Assembly (NCBI RefSeq): GCF_037038585.1
Contig: NC_092520.1
Coordinates: forward strand, 195,245,604-195,309,603
Direction: 5' to 3'
DNA from: Patagioenas fasciata
Lineage: Eukaryota; Chordata; Aves; Columbiformes; Columbidae
Length of the DNA: 64,000 nt
Shown here: piece after piece, positions 24,947-37,500 of the stretch
How the letters are laid out: the number at the start of each line of letters is the position of its first letter
Numbering within the stretch: the stretch's first letter is position 1
Made by a program: the position numbers and the translations under genes
Notes under the pieces: generated by a model
The model's database searches: none
What the model saw: only the letters and a program-made list of their open reading frames with translations
What the model was told of the DNA's origin: nothing

Positions 24947-25961
24947 TACTGTTGGAGTTACCACTTTCATTTACCTGGGGAACACATATGCCTTAATAGC
25001 TGTTAAAACTGAAAATCACAGATTATGTAAAAATTTATCTTCACAGAAAGAATGAGAGGTGAGAAGTAACTGTTTTCCCCAAATTATGGAGGAGAAACTG
25101 AGGCATGTGCATGTCTCCCTACAGCTCCCAGACCACCAGGCAGGCCCAAAGGAGGACCTCTTCGGGGAAAGGAGCCATCCCACATGGGCCTTATTTCCCA
25201 CCTATCACAGCCACACTTGTGCTGTGAGGCCACATGGTCCGCTCTGTCAAGGAATTAATTCAGGTTAAAATTAACCACTTTTCTGGCAAGTTAGTTTTAC
25301 CCTGGTGATTTTCCTGCTCCAGGTCACTACAGAATTGCACAAACTCTTCCATAAGCAAGAGGGAAGAGAGGGCAGGAGGGGGAAGGAGTAGAACTCTAAG
25401 CTGGGGGAGAACAGGATGTACCAGAGCAGCTTTATTTCACATCATGATGTTTGTGGGACTACAGCAGAGGCTTTTCCTTAACAGTAATTCTGCATCTGAC
25501 TTCCCCTGAAACCAATGCTCTGAATCTATCTGACTTTTCGAAGATCATGTAAAACGTTTCTAATAATGCACATAATTAACATAATTATGCAGTTCAAAAT
25601 AGGTAAAATAAGCCATTTCAATCCTGAGGGCCAAGGAAGCCGCCTTATATCTTTTGTGATCCACACCACTATTTAATAATAACATGAAAAAAGAGAAGTG
25701 TGGCTGCAGGCTGCATAAAATTAAGGAATAACCCATTTGGGAATTTTCCTGGGAGCCCTTGTTAATATAACATGGTATTTTCATTGAAAAATGTTAGGCG
25801 TTATGCAAAAGAAAAAAATCCCACAGAACTTTTCTTGCCACTAATGAATTAGCCATTGAATCACACACCCAAGGCAGACCTACATTTTGAATTTTTGCAG
25901 GCATAACTCAGTCTATTACAAGTAGAGAAATCTCATGGCTTAAACCAATAAAACTATGCTT

Positions 25962-26014
25962 CAAAAAACCAACCAAACAAACAAAAACAAACAACTAACC
26001 AAACAAAAAAAAAA
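25962..26014. repeat. CAAA/CCAA-rich low-complexity tract
   Basis: Interrupted CAAA and CCAA units ending in an A run. It might be the decayed tail of a retroposed element, but nothing recognisable precedes it. Confidence 0.85.
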
Positions 26015-28416
26015 CCCGCTAACAGAGTCCATTAAACAAGTAAACAGTTCCTTTGTCTGTGCAGGTTATATTGAGAATGGTACTAGCAAAGGAACTCCTA
26101 CTCTTGTATAAGCTGTTCCCACACTGGAGGGAGGAGGGATTGCATAGCTCCAGCAGTACAGCTTTCCCTTTTAAACACAGATAAGCCTTAAGGATAGAAG
26201 ACACTGTCAGGAAGGCCAACTCAAGAGATACTATCGAGCTAGTGTTCGAGAAAAGCAGTCCCAGCTGCTCCCTGGCACACTTTGCAAACAGCAAAAGATA
26301 AAATTGCCCCAAGGTGCCTGATGTTACACCTTCCTAATGCCTAGACACAGTGTAATTCTCCTGAAGAAGCTTGAGGAAGTCAGTTCAGCTTCTTCAGCTG
26401 AATACTTTCTTCTGGGTGGCTCCAATTGTCCTGCTTTCTTGATAGCACAACAGAGACTGGTGATGCTGAGGGTCCTGCATGGCAGAAACAGGATGGCAGA
26501 ACATTTTACCAAGAAATGCAGAACAGCTATTCTTAAGTACTGCACATCAAGCCAGTGATGAGACATGCACTCTAAGTGCATTTATTTCTGATTCATTGCA
26601 ATTAGGTCCTTCAGTTCATAGTAACATTTTCCATTTTCCTAAGAAAAGAGAGATAAGGAGAATGAAGAACATTTTGAACTAAGGACTTATGTGTCACATG
26701 CAAATGAGATACCAGTTTTATCCACTCAGAGACAACATATCTATCTTGTGCCTGAAAAAGTGAGTCTATTATGAGTGAACCAGATCTGAGATATTTCTCA
26801 AAATACTAATAGACGCTACCCCAATCCTCACAAGCTCATCAGGTTCAGTCAAGTTAACTCACAACCAATGTTCTTGTTTTGTGATCATCTATGTTTTATA
26901 TCATTCCTTATATCCACTTGCTGTTTGCAATATATTAACAGCCTTAAAAATAGGATGAACTGTATTTCTGAATAGAGGGGGTTTTTTAAGCTTAAAATAC
27001 AATGTGACAAATCTTTTTTAAGGACTTGTCTGTCATGTTCCTTATCCATTCAGCGTTCCTGACATCAAATGCATCACATGTGCTCGGTCAAGACTGCGTT
27101 TAGCTTGGTACACAGATGCAGATGAAGAGCAAGTAGGGCAAATCTTTTCCTATCACGTGTTTCTCTAAGTGGAAAACACCCATGAAAGAAGGTCTGCTCT
27201 GAGTTTTAAAAAACACAGAGCCAGTTTTTATCTTAACTGAAGTCAACAGTAGTTTCAGGAGGGACAAAGTTGGGCTCAAAGACTCTGGTAGTAAGTCATG
27301 TCTCTGTATGATGATATTGTTTGTATGAATGAAGCTGTTGTTTGTAACGAAAGGTTCCCTGGAAATATATGCCCATCTATATGGCCAAAATCCCTCATCT
27401 GCACTGGTTTTGTATCATTTAAAAGATGTGAACACTGTTTAAGTTACTACTGCTTCTGGACAAAAGTACGGGTCATGAGGAATAAATTTGTGCTTGCTAT
27501 TACTCAAAATGATTCAATGATATTTTATGTTGCTCTGTACAAAATTATATTTGTCAGATTATTTATTTTATTGGGTAAACCTGTATTTTTCCAAACTTCT
27601 CTTGTTTTATTACGTGTCATTAAAGGAACTGAGAATCAATTATTTTTTGTTTGAATGTGAAAAATAAGTTTCAAACATCTTAAATGCTATAATTTTATTT
27701 ATGTCTCTGGAATAATTAGATGGGGCACAAATATTTACAAGAGGAAAAATGCAAACCCAAAAGAGCAGGCATTTTCATTTACTTTTTTTTCTTGTACTCT
27801 TTAATTAGAGATACATGTCACATTGTCAACTGTAGCTTTCAAAATAAAAAGTATACACTGAGGACTCATATAGTTGGTTGTGGGGTTTTTTAGGTATAGC
27901 TTCTAAAAAGTTGTAAGAGTAGTTTACCTTGTATAGTAGCCATTCCACAGAAGCATGCTGTATTCTTCCTTATCAAAGAATGACAGTCACTTCATTGTGT
28001 AGCCCACATCATCCTTGCCACTGCAGCCTGCACCTAGTACAAGACAGTCTGCTGCTTATATCTCCATACAGAAACAATAGGGATTTAATTAGAAGTGGGG
28101 TTTAGTGAGATTGTGCACATGGTATTGGGCAAGAGAGGCCAAAATGGGGGCAGAAGTTGGAGGAGGTACATGGTGGCAGAGGCTGGCAGCAACTGGTGAC
28201 TTGACAGGTCCAGCCCTTCCAGCCATATCAGGGACTGAAGAGCAAAGATTAATGGGAAAGGGGTTTCAGGGTATTTTTATCTTAATTGCGTGTCCATTTT
28301 GACATAAAACTTTGACTCCTTTGCATGAAGCCTATTTTGGCTGATGTTGGGCATGTTTTGAGATACGTGCTGATCCTGATAGTTTTGATGACTGAGTAAA
28401 CCTTCAACATATACGT

Positions 28417-28654
28417 CTAGAAAACCCTGTGGAGTGGGTTGGACAGGCCACATGGGTCACTCCTCAATCCAGATAGAAGCAGCTGAACTGTGGCATTCAT
28501 AAGAGACATCTTTCGAACCTGTTTTAAAATAAGTTCAGTTCCAGAGTCTCCAACATCTTGCTCTGCAATATATTTCTGTACCTCGTGATCCTTTCCATTA
28601 AAGTTCCTTCCCTGGGATTTCCGTACTTTGAAATGAGAGCCACTGTTTCTTGTC
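28417..28654 (-). CDS. Candidate terminal exon or old coding fragment, unidentified
   Basis: A strong minus-strand acceptor (CTTGTGGTGTCCATTACAG) opens 78 codons to a stop, starting in phase 2. The peptide includes HEVQKYIAEQDVGDSG and, near the end, SGLRSDPCGLSNPLHRVF. Composition is balanced and charged, unlike the AT-rich chance frames around it. Two donor-like positions inside (AAACAG|gttcga and ACGAG|gtacag) allow internal-exon readings. No AATAAA lies close downstream on the minus strand. No family is recognised; an exapted or decayed fragment is equally possible. Confidence 0.2.
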
Positions 28655-31600
28655 CTGTAATGGACACCACAAGGATAACACAGGTTGCCATTGCAGCAAA
28701 TGAACTGGAAAACTGTTTTCACATCCCATTTTCAGTCCTCTATACAATAAACAGTGCCAACCCTTCCATCAGTTATTGTGTCTTTCAGACCCTTGGTAAC
28801 TTTTCCTGTTAGTTTCCATTCTTTCAGAGCTGTTGCACTCAAACCCATGTACAATAATCCAGCTGAGACTTTAAAAATGTTCAGTGGAGTAGAAGGATTA
28901 CTTTATATGACTTGCTGATTACCCAACCTAGAATAAGTTTCACCCTTTTGCAAAAGTAGGCAATATTATCATAAGATCACATCTGATCACCTGTATCTCC
29001 TGAATCGGTCTCTATGAACTAATACTCATTCCCTTCTTCATTCAGAAATGTCTTTTTCACCCTTATGTAGAGCACTTAGCCTCTTTCTGTAGCAAGTAGT
29101 TATACAATTTTGGCTAGGGACTCCCTACATTTACAGGTACCCAGCAGTTCAGGTTTTTAGACATTCAGAAATATAGGAAGAAGTTATTTGAATTGCAAGG
29201 GGAAGGCAACTTGTACATGAGTCTGATGCTTCCACACTGTGTTATTCTTGCTGTGCTTGCCCAGCTTCAATGGAGACATTTGGCACTCCCAACAGATGGG
29301 ATACATCAGGATCAGGTCTGTCACTGCTGGGACTGCCAGTGTTGCATGTACCTGGCTGGATCTACAGGAATAAGGAACTATGTGCCTTTTGGCATCTGAG
29401 TGTTGAAAAACAGCTGCAGACTCTAATGGAAATTAATCCTATAGATATACAAACCATTGTGTATTTAAACCTGAGTTAACACTTCTTCTTTGTAAATACG
29501 CATGCCCACCACTATGACTGATTTATTTATAAAGAACTGAAAATACTGTATGAAATGAAACAAAGGAACAAATTCCATCTAGTTCATTACATTAAAAAGC
29601 ATAAATATAGACATTTGGATTCAGGACAAGAATTAAAAATGAACCAATGTCAATTAGTTTCAACTCACTCATCTCAGATTGTGTTTTCTACTACCCATGG
29701 AGTTACAAATAAATTCAGTTTTTAGATACGATTTCAGTGGAGTTGCGAAGCACCTGGGATGAGGCTGCCCTCCATTCACTGGGGAAGCAGAAGCATTTAA
29801 CTGAAGTCATGTCAGAAAAATGGAAGAATAATTCAATTAAATGGTTATTAGATGGATTGTAACAATAATTCTTGTGATTTTTTTTTAGGTGTGTGTGTAT
29901 ATAGTAACAACTCTGTATCGAAAAAAATGTGCCATTTCACATCTATGGAGCACATAAACATCGTAGCTCAGCTTTGTTTCCTTTTTATACTTAAAATACT
30001 TGCCTGTACTATAACTGCAGACTTGCTGTGCTAAGATCCGGTCACAAATTATGAGATTGTTCCCACACAGTTTCAGATATTTATTATTTTGGTGTGTAAG
30101 TTTATCTAGCTTCTGTATGTAAACTATGGAGATGTATATGAAGAGCTAAGTACTTTTAGGTGGAATTAAGCTCTTCACATCAGCCTTGGAGGGAATGTGA
30201 TCAACCAGGTTAGAAGAGATACTTCGCTTTTAGACAACTAAAAGTAAGGGAGGTAAAACACCTGATGTATTAGCTTATAAGAGATAGGGAAGCAGAGCTA
30301 AGAAGGTGGGGAAAATTAAAGGTACAAATTTGGATTCCTGCACAAGAATTTAAACCCATTCTATGTATAATTTTAAGAAAGTAAATGAGGTGGTGATCCA
30401 GCAGCAGAAATACCTGTGTATTTATGTACATCACTGCTAAGCAGAAGTTCTTCTCAGTGACTTTTTCTGGACAGATTTCTAAGCCCTGAATTATTCTTGT
30501 GTGATCACTCTGTCAGCACAAGAGCTTTGGTCTACATGTCAGTGACAAACATGTTGACCTCATCTACACAACAGAAGAACCACGCTTCAGTGCATGGGTA
30601 TGAAATAGATTTATTGCCATGCTGTTTTATTGTGTGATAATTTATTTTGTGAATTTGTTTATGTGATATGCCTATGGAGAATGCAAGGAACACAATCAAA
30701 AAAAGGTAGCATCGTCTGACAATATTTCAGCTGTGGTAAATCAGTGTATTGTCTTTGAGTCAACAGAACTGCACCAGTTAAAGCAAGCTGAGGGTCTGAT
30801 TAATAGGACTCCTGGGAAGGAAGGAAAGCATGTGGTCATTCTCTGGTTACTATCTGTGGTTCAATATCAGCTAAATATCTGCAAAAGCAGAGACATTTTC
30901 ATGGAAAAAAATACTCCCTAATTTTAAAAAATACGTATTTATACATATAAAATCTGTATGTTTTCACCTGTTTTGGTAAAAAAAGAGTAAAAAAAGAAAT
31001 CAAAAAGACAATAAGATCTTTGTATCTAATCTATCTATAAATAACCACATAAACAGGGAAACATTAAAAAGAGGATTTAGGATAAAATATAAAACTGGCA
31101 GAAGAGAGAGATATCATTTGAAAGAAGGGGACTTGGGAGAACATGTGGGAACGTAAGAAAAAGTTGAACACAAATGCTACAGAAGCACAAAGGTGGAGTA
31201 GGAAGCTTGGTGAGCAGCTGGGAGAGAGCAGAACCAGAATCTGTGCCAATGAGTAGAAAGGATTAGTTTCTCTGATGTTGGGAAAAAGGCAGAATCAAAA
31301 GGAAGACGCCTAAACTGTGTAAGAAGACAGATTCAGAAATTTTTAGGCCACAGATATTCTGCTGGATATTCTTCAATCAAGTATGTTTGATTAAAGCAAA
31401 TATTCCTTCAAGGCTAACCATTTCAAACCCAACTTTACACATAAGATATTTTTGCTCAGAAAATAACTTATTTTCTGAAACCAGTCCTCAAAATTCATGG
31501 GTCCAACTTTGAGAAAGTTATCTTGTGGAGAAAGGGGAAAGCAGAATGAGGTACTACACACCTTTCTTTGCCCACGCTATTCTTGGCTCATTCACTTCCC

Positions 31601-33609
31601 TAAGCACTGAATTCATTCACAAATCGGAAATATCTCTTACTGCTACATTCTAATACGTTTGGTAAAGTGCTGAATCACAGATTAGTACTGTGTTAAATGT
31701 GCCTATAAATTTGCTACAGAAATCCCTGCTTTACTCAGAAAGGCTGCCGCTGTCAAAGACAGAAGTATACCTCGAAATGAAATATTTTGAAGATAATACT
31801 TTGTTAAGGTATAATTTTCCTAATATACAGCTACAACAATGACCCAGCTCTATTTACAGAAACATGGATTGACCCTTTCACACTGATAATAGGTAGGCTT
31901 CTATTTAACTGAACAAATATTTTGCTGTGTCATTGATGCATTAACGTGTATTATTAAGTACCTGTCCATAAGGAATTTCTCAGACTGTCATCAAAGACTA
32001 AGACAGGCAGTCCCTGCTAAGGGTAGAAACACCTGGGGATCACAGCAATCACTCTGAATGGAATTGAAGCAATAGATTAATTGACTGTAAGAATCATTTT
32101 CCTTGTTCATGAATCTGGATTTCCCTTGGCTGCCAGAATTGTATATGGAAGTGAAAAATATCCTTGACCTTCTCTGTCAAAGAAAATGCTTCTGCCTTTC
32201 TCTTTGTATGATGTGCAGAAATTGGGACTTTTTTGAGTGATTTACAAGGTCTGAGAATTGCAAATAAAGGTGTCAATAAAATAGTACCTAGGTTCTCATT
32301 TATTCTGCTGTGTCCTGACCCATAAAGAGACATTTGAGAATGTTTCCAAAGTTGTCAGCTTGTATCCTTGTAGTCTACCACACTTCCTGACTTCAAAGTC
32401 TGTGATACAGCTCTACCAGTTAGCCTGTGAACGTATTATGAATACATGAAATAAGGCTGCATGGACCTTAGGAAAACAGTTCTGTCTGGAGAGAGATGAT
32501 AGATGCCCAGATCTTTGGTCCATCTGTAACTCTCTGTGCAGTCTTTGGCAAGACAACTCGTCTGGCTTCCATTTTCCCATTTGAGAAATAGACCTTCACA
32601 GGAAAGTCAGGAAGTTTCATCAATTAGCCTCTAATTAGGAAAACACTATAACAAGTGTGTCAGTTAAGCCCTTTTCAGAAGAAAGGTTTAGACATGTGCT
32701 TAAATGGCATCCTGAATTTATTGTTCACAACAATGTTCCATTTCCATGTCATTATGAAATTAAAACATTTCAAAGCCTTTCAGGGGGTACTGTGGAGAGG
32801 AGTGGGGTGGGGAGGGAGGTATGTCTATGATGAGGACACGTATTTGGGATGCAAGAGATAAAAATTCAAGCCTGTTTTTTTTGTTCTCTTGCTGGCCAGA
32901 CAAGTACCAGCAAGTGCAATTCTGGAGTGGGTCTTCCCAGCCTGACCAGAAAATCTAACCTCAGCTTACCCCTCTCCTCTTTATATCCAAAATTGTATTC
33001 TACTGTGATGTGATTGGATTTTGAAAAAATTGGCATATACTGAACAAATCCTGGTTTTTTGACAGGTCTGGTCTGGTCTCTCAGATAACCAGGTCTCCTC
33101 ACCACTTTCTGATGTGGATAAGTTCACAGAGGGGTTCAGTCACTGAAGCAGAATTTATGCCAACCACAGGATCAGAGTAATTCAGGGTGGGTTCCCTATC
33201 AAAGTCTTAGGTCTTCAACCAATTCAATATTACTTTCTTAGCAAAGCCTGACCTAGAAGCAACAAATGGCTCTGAATACAGAGATAAAATTCCATACTTC
33301 AGTTACAGATGAAGCACTGGACCAGCTCACAGTTTCAGTAAGTTTATTCCTTTCATTCCCAAGCTTAAATAGCATTTATGTCCCCATTAAGATCCATTAC
33401 TTCTTTGCAAATAAATATGTTTATTTTATTTTGGAGTAATGATTCATAGGCAATGTGTAGCTTTGTGGGTTTGGAGTCAGCATCAATCTCAGTGAGCACA
33501 GAGTTACATAATAAGGAAGATACACCTGCCTCTGATGAGGCAGGTCAATATGAAATTATATAGTTTAAGTAACAACAAATATTTGGTGCTTTGGGAGTTC
33601 CCCAATAAT
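28655..33609. other. Non-coding sequence
   Basis: No gene or mobile element recognised. Two overlapping open frames at 29193-29479 and a purine-rich stretch at 31060-31250 show no domain. A short G-rich patch occurs near 32790-32820. Confidence 0.5.
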
Positions 33610-33757
33610 TCTTTCTTTCTTTCTTTCCTTCTTTCTTTCTTTGTCTCCTTCCTTCCTTCCTTCCTTCCTTCCTTCCTTCCTTCCTTCCTTCCTTCCTTCC
33701 TTCCTTCCTTCCTTCCTTCCTTCCTTCCTTCTTTCCTTCTTTCCTTCTTCCTCCTTG
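33610..33757. repeat. TTTC/TTCC pyrimidine microsatellite (148 bp)
   Basis: Tetranucleotide array, mostly CTTT at the left edge and a pure TTCC core of about 25 units (from about 33647), with CTTT-type interruptions at both ends. One strand is almost entirely pyrimidine, the other purine. Its tetranucleotide repeat gives spurious PSFL- and GRKE-repeat open frames on the two strands; these are not genes. Confidence 0.97.
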
Positions 33758-34312
33758 TTTCTCACACACACAGATGATGCTACTTAATCTGGGGGAGTAT
33801 TGTGAGCACGAATTTGCTAGTAGGCATGAAATGATAAATGCCACAGAAGTGACTCTGAACATATCTGCTCTGCACACATACACACACCCTCTTACTCATT
33901 CTTCTCTGGTTTTGGTTAACATTCTCACCTTAACCTGTTCTGTTTGAAGCTACCTTTGTGACTATAGGATCAAACATTGCTGTCAGAAGGAGAGATAATC
34001 ACAAATGCAAATGATAAGGTCTTTCTCTTTGTTTCTGGGACCACATTTCTAGCTCATTGTGCAGTCTAGGTTGCGGCGGGAGGGCAGAAAGAGAGTATTG
34101 GTGTTTATGGTGTCAGGTACTCCATTTCAGAGGGACCAGTATAATCAGCAAAGCCAGGTAAGATCTGGAGAATAAAACCTCAGTGGGCAAGTATTCCACC
34201 AGAATGGGTTGATCTGGCACAGAGGGACTCCCCAGTGTTTACTGAACATTTAATGTAATTTCTTCCAGTCTCAGCTGATGGACAAATAAAATAATGAATG
34301 TGCTTTGAAGCA
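33758..34312. other. Non-coding sequence
   Basis: No gene recognised between the microsatellite and the retrotransposon fragment. Confidence 0.5.
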
Positions 34313-34545
34313 TAGAAATGAAGTCTACACACCCAGAAACAGCTCCAACTAGTGCAGAACACAACAGCCCATCAGGTCAGCAACAGATGCCACTGTGAAA
34401 TCATCAGCCTTTGTCTCCGCCCTCTACACCAAGACCTACTGAATAATCACTTCAAGTTCTTCTTACACTTGAACCAGATTAATCTTTGGGAATATCAGCT
34501 TTGTCAGCCACTGACAAACCATCCAAAGTCCTGATGGTTGCTCCC
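34313..34545 (+). mobile_element. Fossil LINE reverse-transcriptase C-terminus (L2/CR1-like clade)
   Basis: One frame reads KQLQLVQNTTA and, about 18 residues on, LRPLHQDLLNNHFKFFL. This lines up with the well-known C-terminal block of non-LTR retrotransposon polyproteins in the CR1-L2-Rex group: an 'LQLVQNAAARL'-type motif, a gap of about 15-20 residues, then 'ITPVLRSLHWLPV..RI.FK'. The intervening HCEIISLC corresponds to the DHITPVL part. Stops lie upstream and downstream, and the following sequence (34535-34600) faintly matches the next conserved block (APRLWNSLP). It is a decayed, ancient copy, much older than the CR1 tails at 9.4 and 42.8 kb. The exact family is uncertain. Confidence 0.72.
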
Positions 34546-37500
34546 CTTGCCCTCCACAGTGGAGAAGTGGACTAGTTGGTAATCACTGCCATCTCGCCTC
34601 ATCAAATAATGAGGTACAACTCTCTACTAGGGGAAGACTTAAGTGCATGGCCCGTCAGGTCCGGAAGGTTGGTCACATCTTCCTTGGGCAAGAGAGGAAC
34701 AACTCCAACAAGAAGAAAAATCAATTTCTACAGGCTAATTTAACTTCAGTGGGATCTTCACACACGAAAAAATCATTTTAAGTGACCTACAAATATAAAA
34801 CCACTTTTTCAAAAAATTTGAAAGCGTACATACAAAAATACTTTTTTATGTGTGTGTGTGTGTGTGTGTGTGTAGGTATTAATGTACCTACTTGAGAGAA
34901 CAACAGACTGGGAGATGATTGTTTTGATTTACTTTCTTAATTATCTAAACTAATTTATATATACTGCAACACAAGCCACCTTAGTGAAGAGATCAATTTG
35001 ACATATTTTTCCTTTTTAATTTATCAGTAAGTGCATGACACACAGGGAATCAAATTATTAATTTCTGCCAGAAAGAGTGAAAACCCAAAGACTAGGGAAG
35101 GAAAATATAAACCAAGCACCATGTAATGCTTGGATCCTAGTTCATCCTAGTGCTAAAGAGACTTTTTATCTACTGAATGCCTTTTAGGACCATAAAGACA
35201 AAATAAAATTCCACAAACATTTTGAAGAGATCTAATAGTGAAGTAATCAAAATGTTTTCTGTTTACTAAAATAACTCATTGATTGCTAGAAATACTCAAG
35301 AATACACAAAGTTAAATGCTAACATTATTGAGGTCAGAAATTATTACTATTCAATTCATTGTGAAATAGGAATTCACCTATAGCTTTTTCATCTTTCTCT
35401 TTATGTATTTTGGGCACTTGTTCTCTCTGATTTCCATGAGAGCTGTTCCCAAGCCTACTAAAATTAGTGCAACTCTCTTCTGTGATTTCTCGTCATCCCA
35501 GTGCTTCTGGGATCAGGCCCAGGAGGAGTAAGGAATGGCTCTCTGGAGAAAAGATGAAGTGTAGAGAATTGGGGCAGAGGACAAGTCTCAGAACAAACAC
35601 AGGGAAAAGCCATTGCACAACTCAGGCTTAACCTTCCAGGAGCAGCTGGGTCAGCAGGGCCTGGGGAAGCCATCCTCCACATGATGGCTTACAGACCCCT
35701 CTCTTCCCATCGGCAAGAGCCAACATGAGAAACTGGAGAGAACCCAAATCCCCAGGCTCTCTGACCCCTCCTCACAGAACTCCCCAGGAAAAGGCACAAG
35801 ATGCCTGCAGGACTTAACATCACTGGCTGCTCACTTTTGTGTATCAAAGGGAACTTAATCATGTATCACAGCAGAGGGAAAACCCAACATTTTATAGAAT
35901 ATTTCAGTTCCTCAGTCAGATATTTTAAGTAACAAGGGAATTTCCATTACCTTATCTGTGTTTTCTTTAATTACACTGTTATTCACTTTTAACACAGTCG
36001 AAGTATTTTAGTGGAGGAAAGGTGATATACATTTGGGTATTCAGAGATTTCTGACAACCTTTCTAACACCTGAATTTCAGATTTATTTTATTAATCTTAG
36101 TGAAAATTTGGGAAAAAACAGTATTTACATAAGAGAATACAATAGGATATAAAAGATGCTTCTTGTCATAAATTCCAGAAGATGTTTATTTTAGTGATGT
36201 AATTAATTATTTCTCCATTAAGGAAAATAACCTCACTATGCCTCAGCCGTCTGTATTACTGGAAAGTTGTTTGTGCTTGTTCAGATGAAAAAGTTTAAAA
36301 GACCTCAGTTCAACACTAGTTTGAAATAGATCAGTGTTCATGTAAATAAACTGTACAACTGGCCTTTTTGGTTGAATGACAGTTCACAAGTTGTTAGTTG
36401 ATGAAGGAAATCATTCTCACCAATATTTATAATTATAGCTCTGTAAAAGTTGTTTATTTTACAAATCAGAAATGCTTTGGCATAGTGTGTTCTCTTAGGT
36501 GCTGTTAGTTTGTAACGTAGCTAAGGGTTTCAGCTAACTGGTCATAACTAGATGACATGTGAGTACATGATTCACGTGCTGGTAATTAAAGTTGCTAATA
36601 ACACTCAAAGCTTTAATATATAACTGGCAGCTACCTGGATACTTGGTGCACATATAGCCTGCACCTGTAAATGTGATGTAGATGTCACATGATGCAGAAG
36701 ACCATCTGGTGAGAGGAAGCACTGAACTTCACAAACACAAACAGAACAGAGCAAGAACAGAGCACTGAGCCAACAATGACAACAATGCCCAGGCCTGGAA
36801 AGGAGACTCTCCATCCCTCTTTCTTTTCCTTTTTATGAATACTAATACTTCCCTTGAAAGCAGGTGTTAAGGAAGGTTTTTAGCATACTAAACAACAAAT
36901 AAAAACATAGACAAACAAAAAATATAAGAATCATGAAACAATGCAGCATCATAGACCTATCCATGGAAATCAGGGAAACAGACAAACTTTAGAAGACTGG
37001 AAAGTGTTAATTATCTGGTAACTTTTAGCCCTGATTTGAACTGTTAATTTCAAATATTTCCAGTAGTTTCTTGCACAAGAGCAAATTTTAGACATAATTA
37101 GTAATGGTCAATCTTTCATTCATTATACCCCAGATTTGATTGTAGCACGAATTCAGGATGTGCAAGACAAACAAAACAAAAAAGGCATGAGATAATTAAA
37201 AATCAGACAGATTATACATAATATTCATTCATACATAACAAAGCAGCTGACAGAGAATGTGTAGGTCCAGCTGAGTAATGAAAAAGTAGCAAGTGGGAAA
37301 ACTTATTTTTAAAAAAGGAATCAATGTCAGTTCCTGAATATCATATAAAGTTTGACTTTGTGTTCAAAACTAAGCAGTAAGTAGGAATGAATAGAAGAAA
37401 GTCCAGCATCTAATAGTGTACAGTCAAGGTAGAATGAAAAATCTGTCTACTAAATTTAGACAGTTCTACAGTACTGTCTGCTGTAAAGAAATAAAGTTGA

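Larger units (their letters stand above)
23289..28416. other. Non-coding sequence
   Basis: No gene recognised. Open frames of 60-118 codons (the longest at 27298-27654, plus strand) are AT-rich and hydrophobic, without domains. A GC-richer patch lies at 25100-25240. Confidence 0.45.

Noticed and set aside
33535-33883. Proline/serine/phenylalanine and Gly-Arg-Lys-Glu repeat proteins
   Set aside because: Both are translations of the TTCC tetranucleotide microsatellite, which keeps frames open on both strands.
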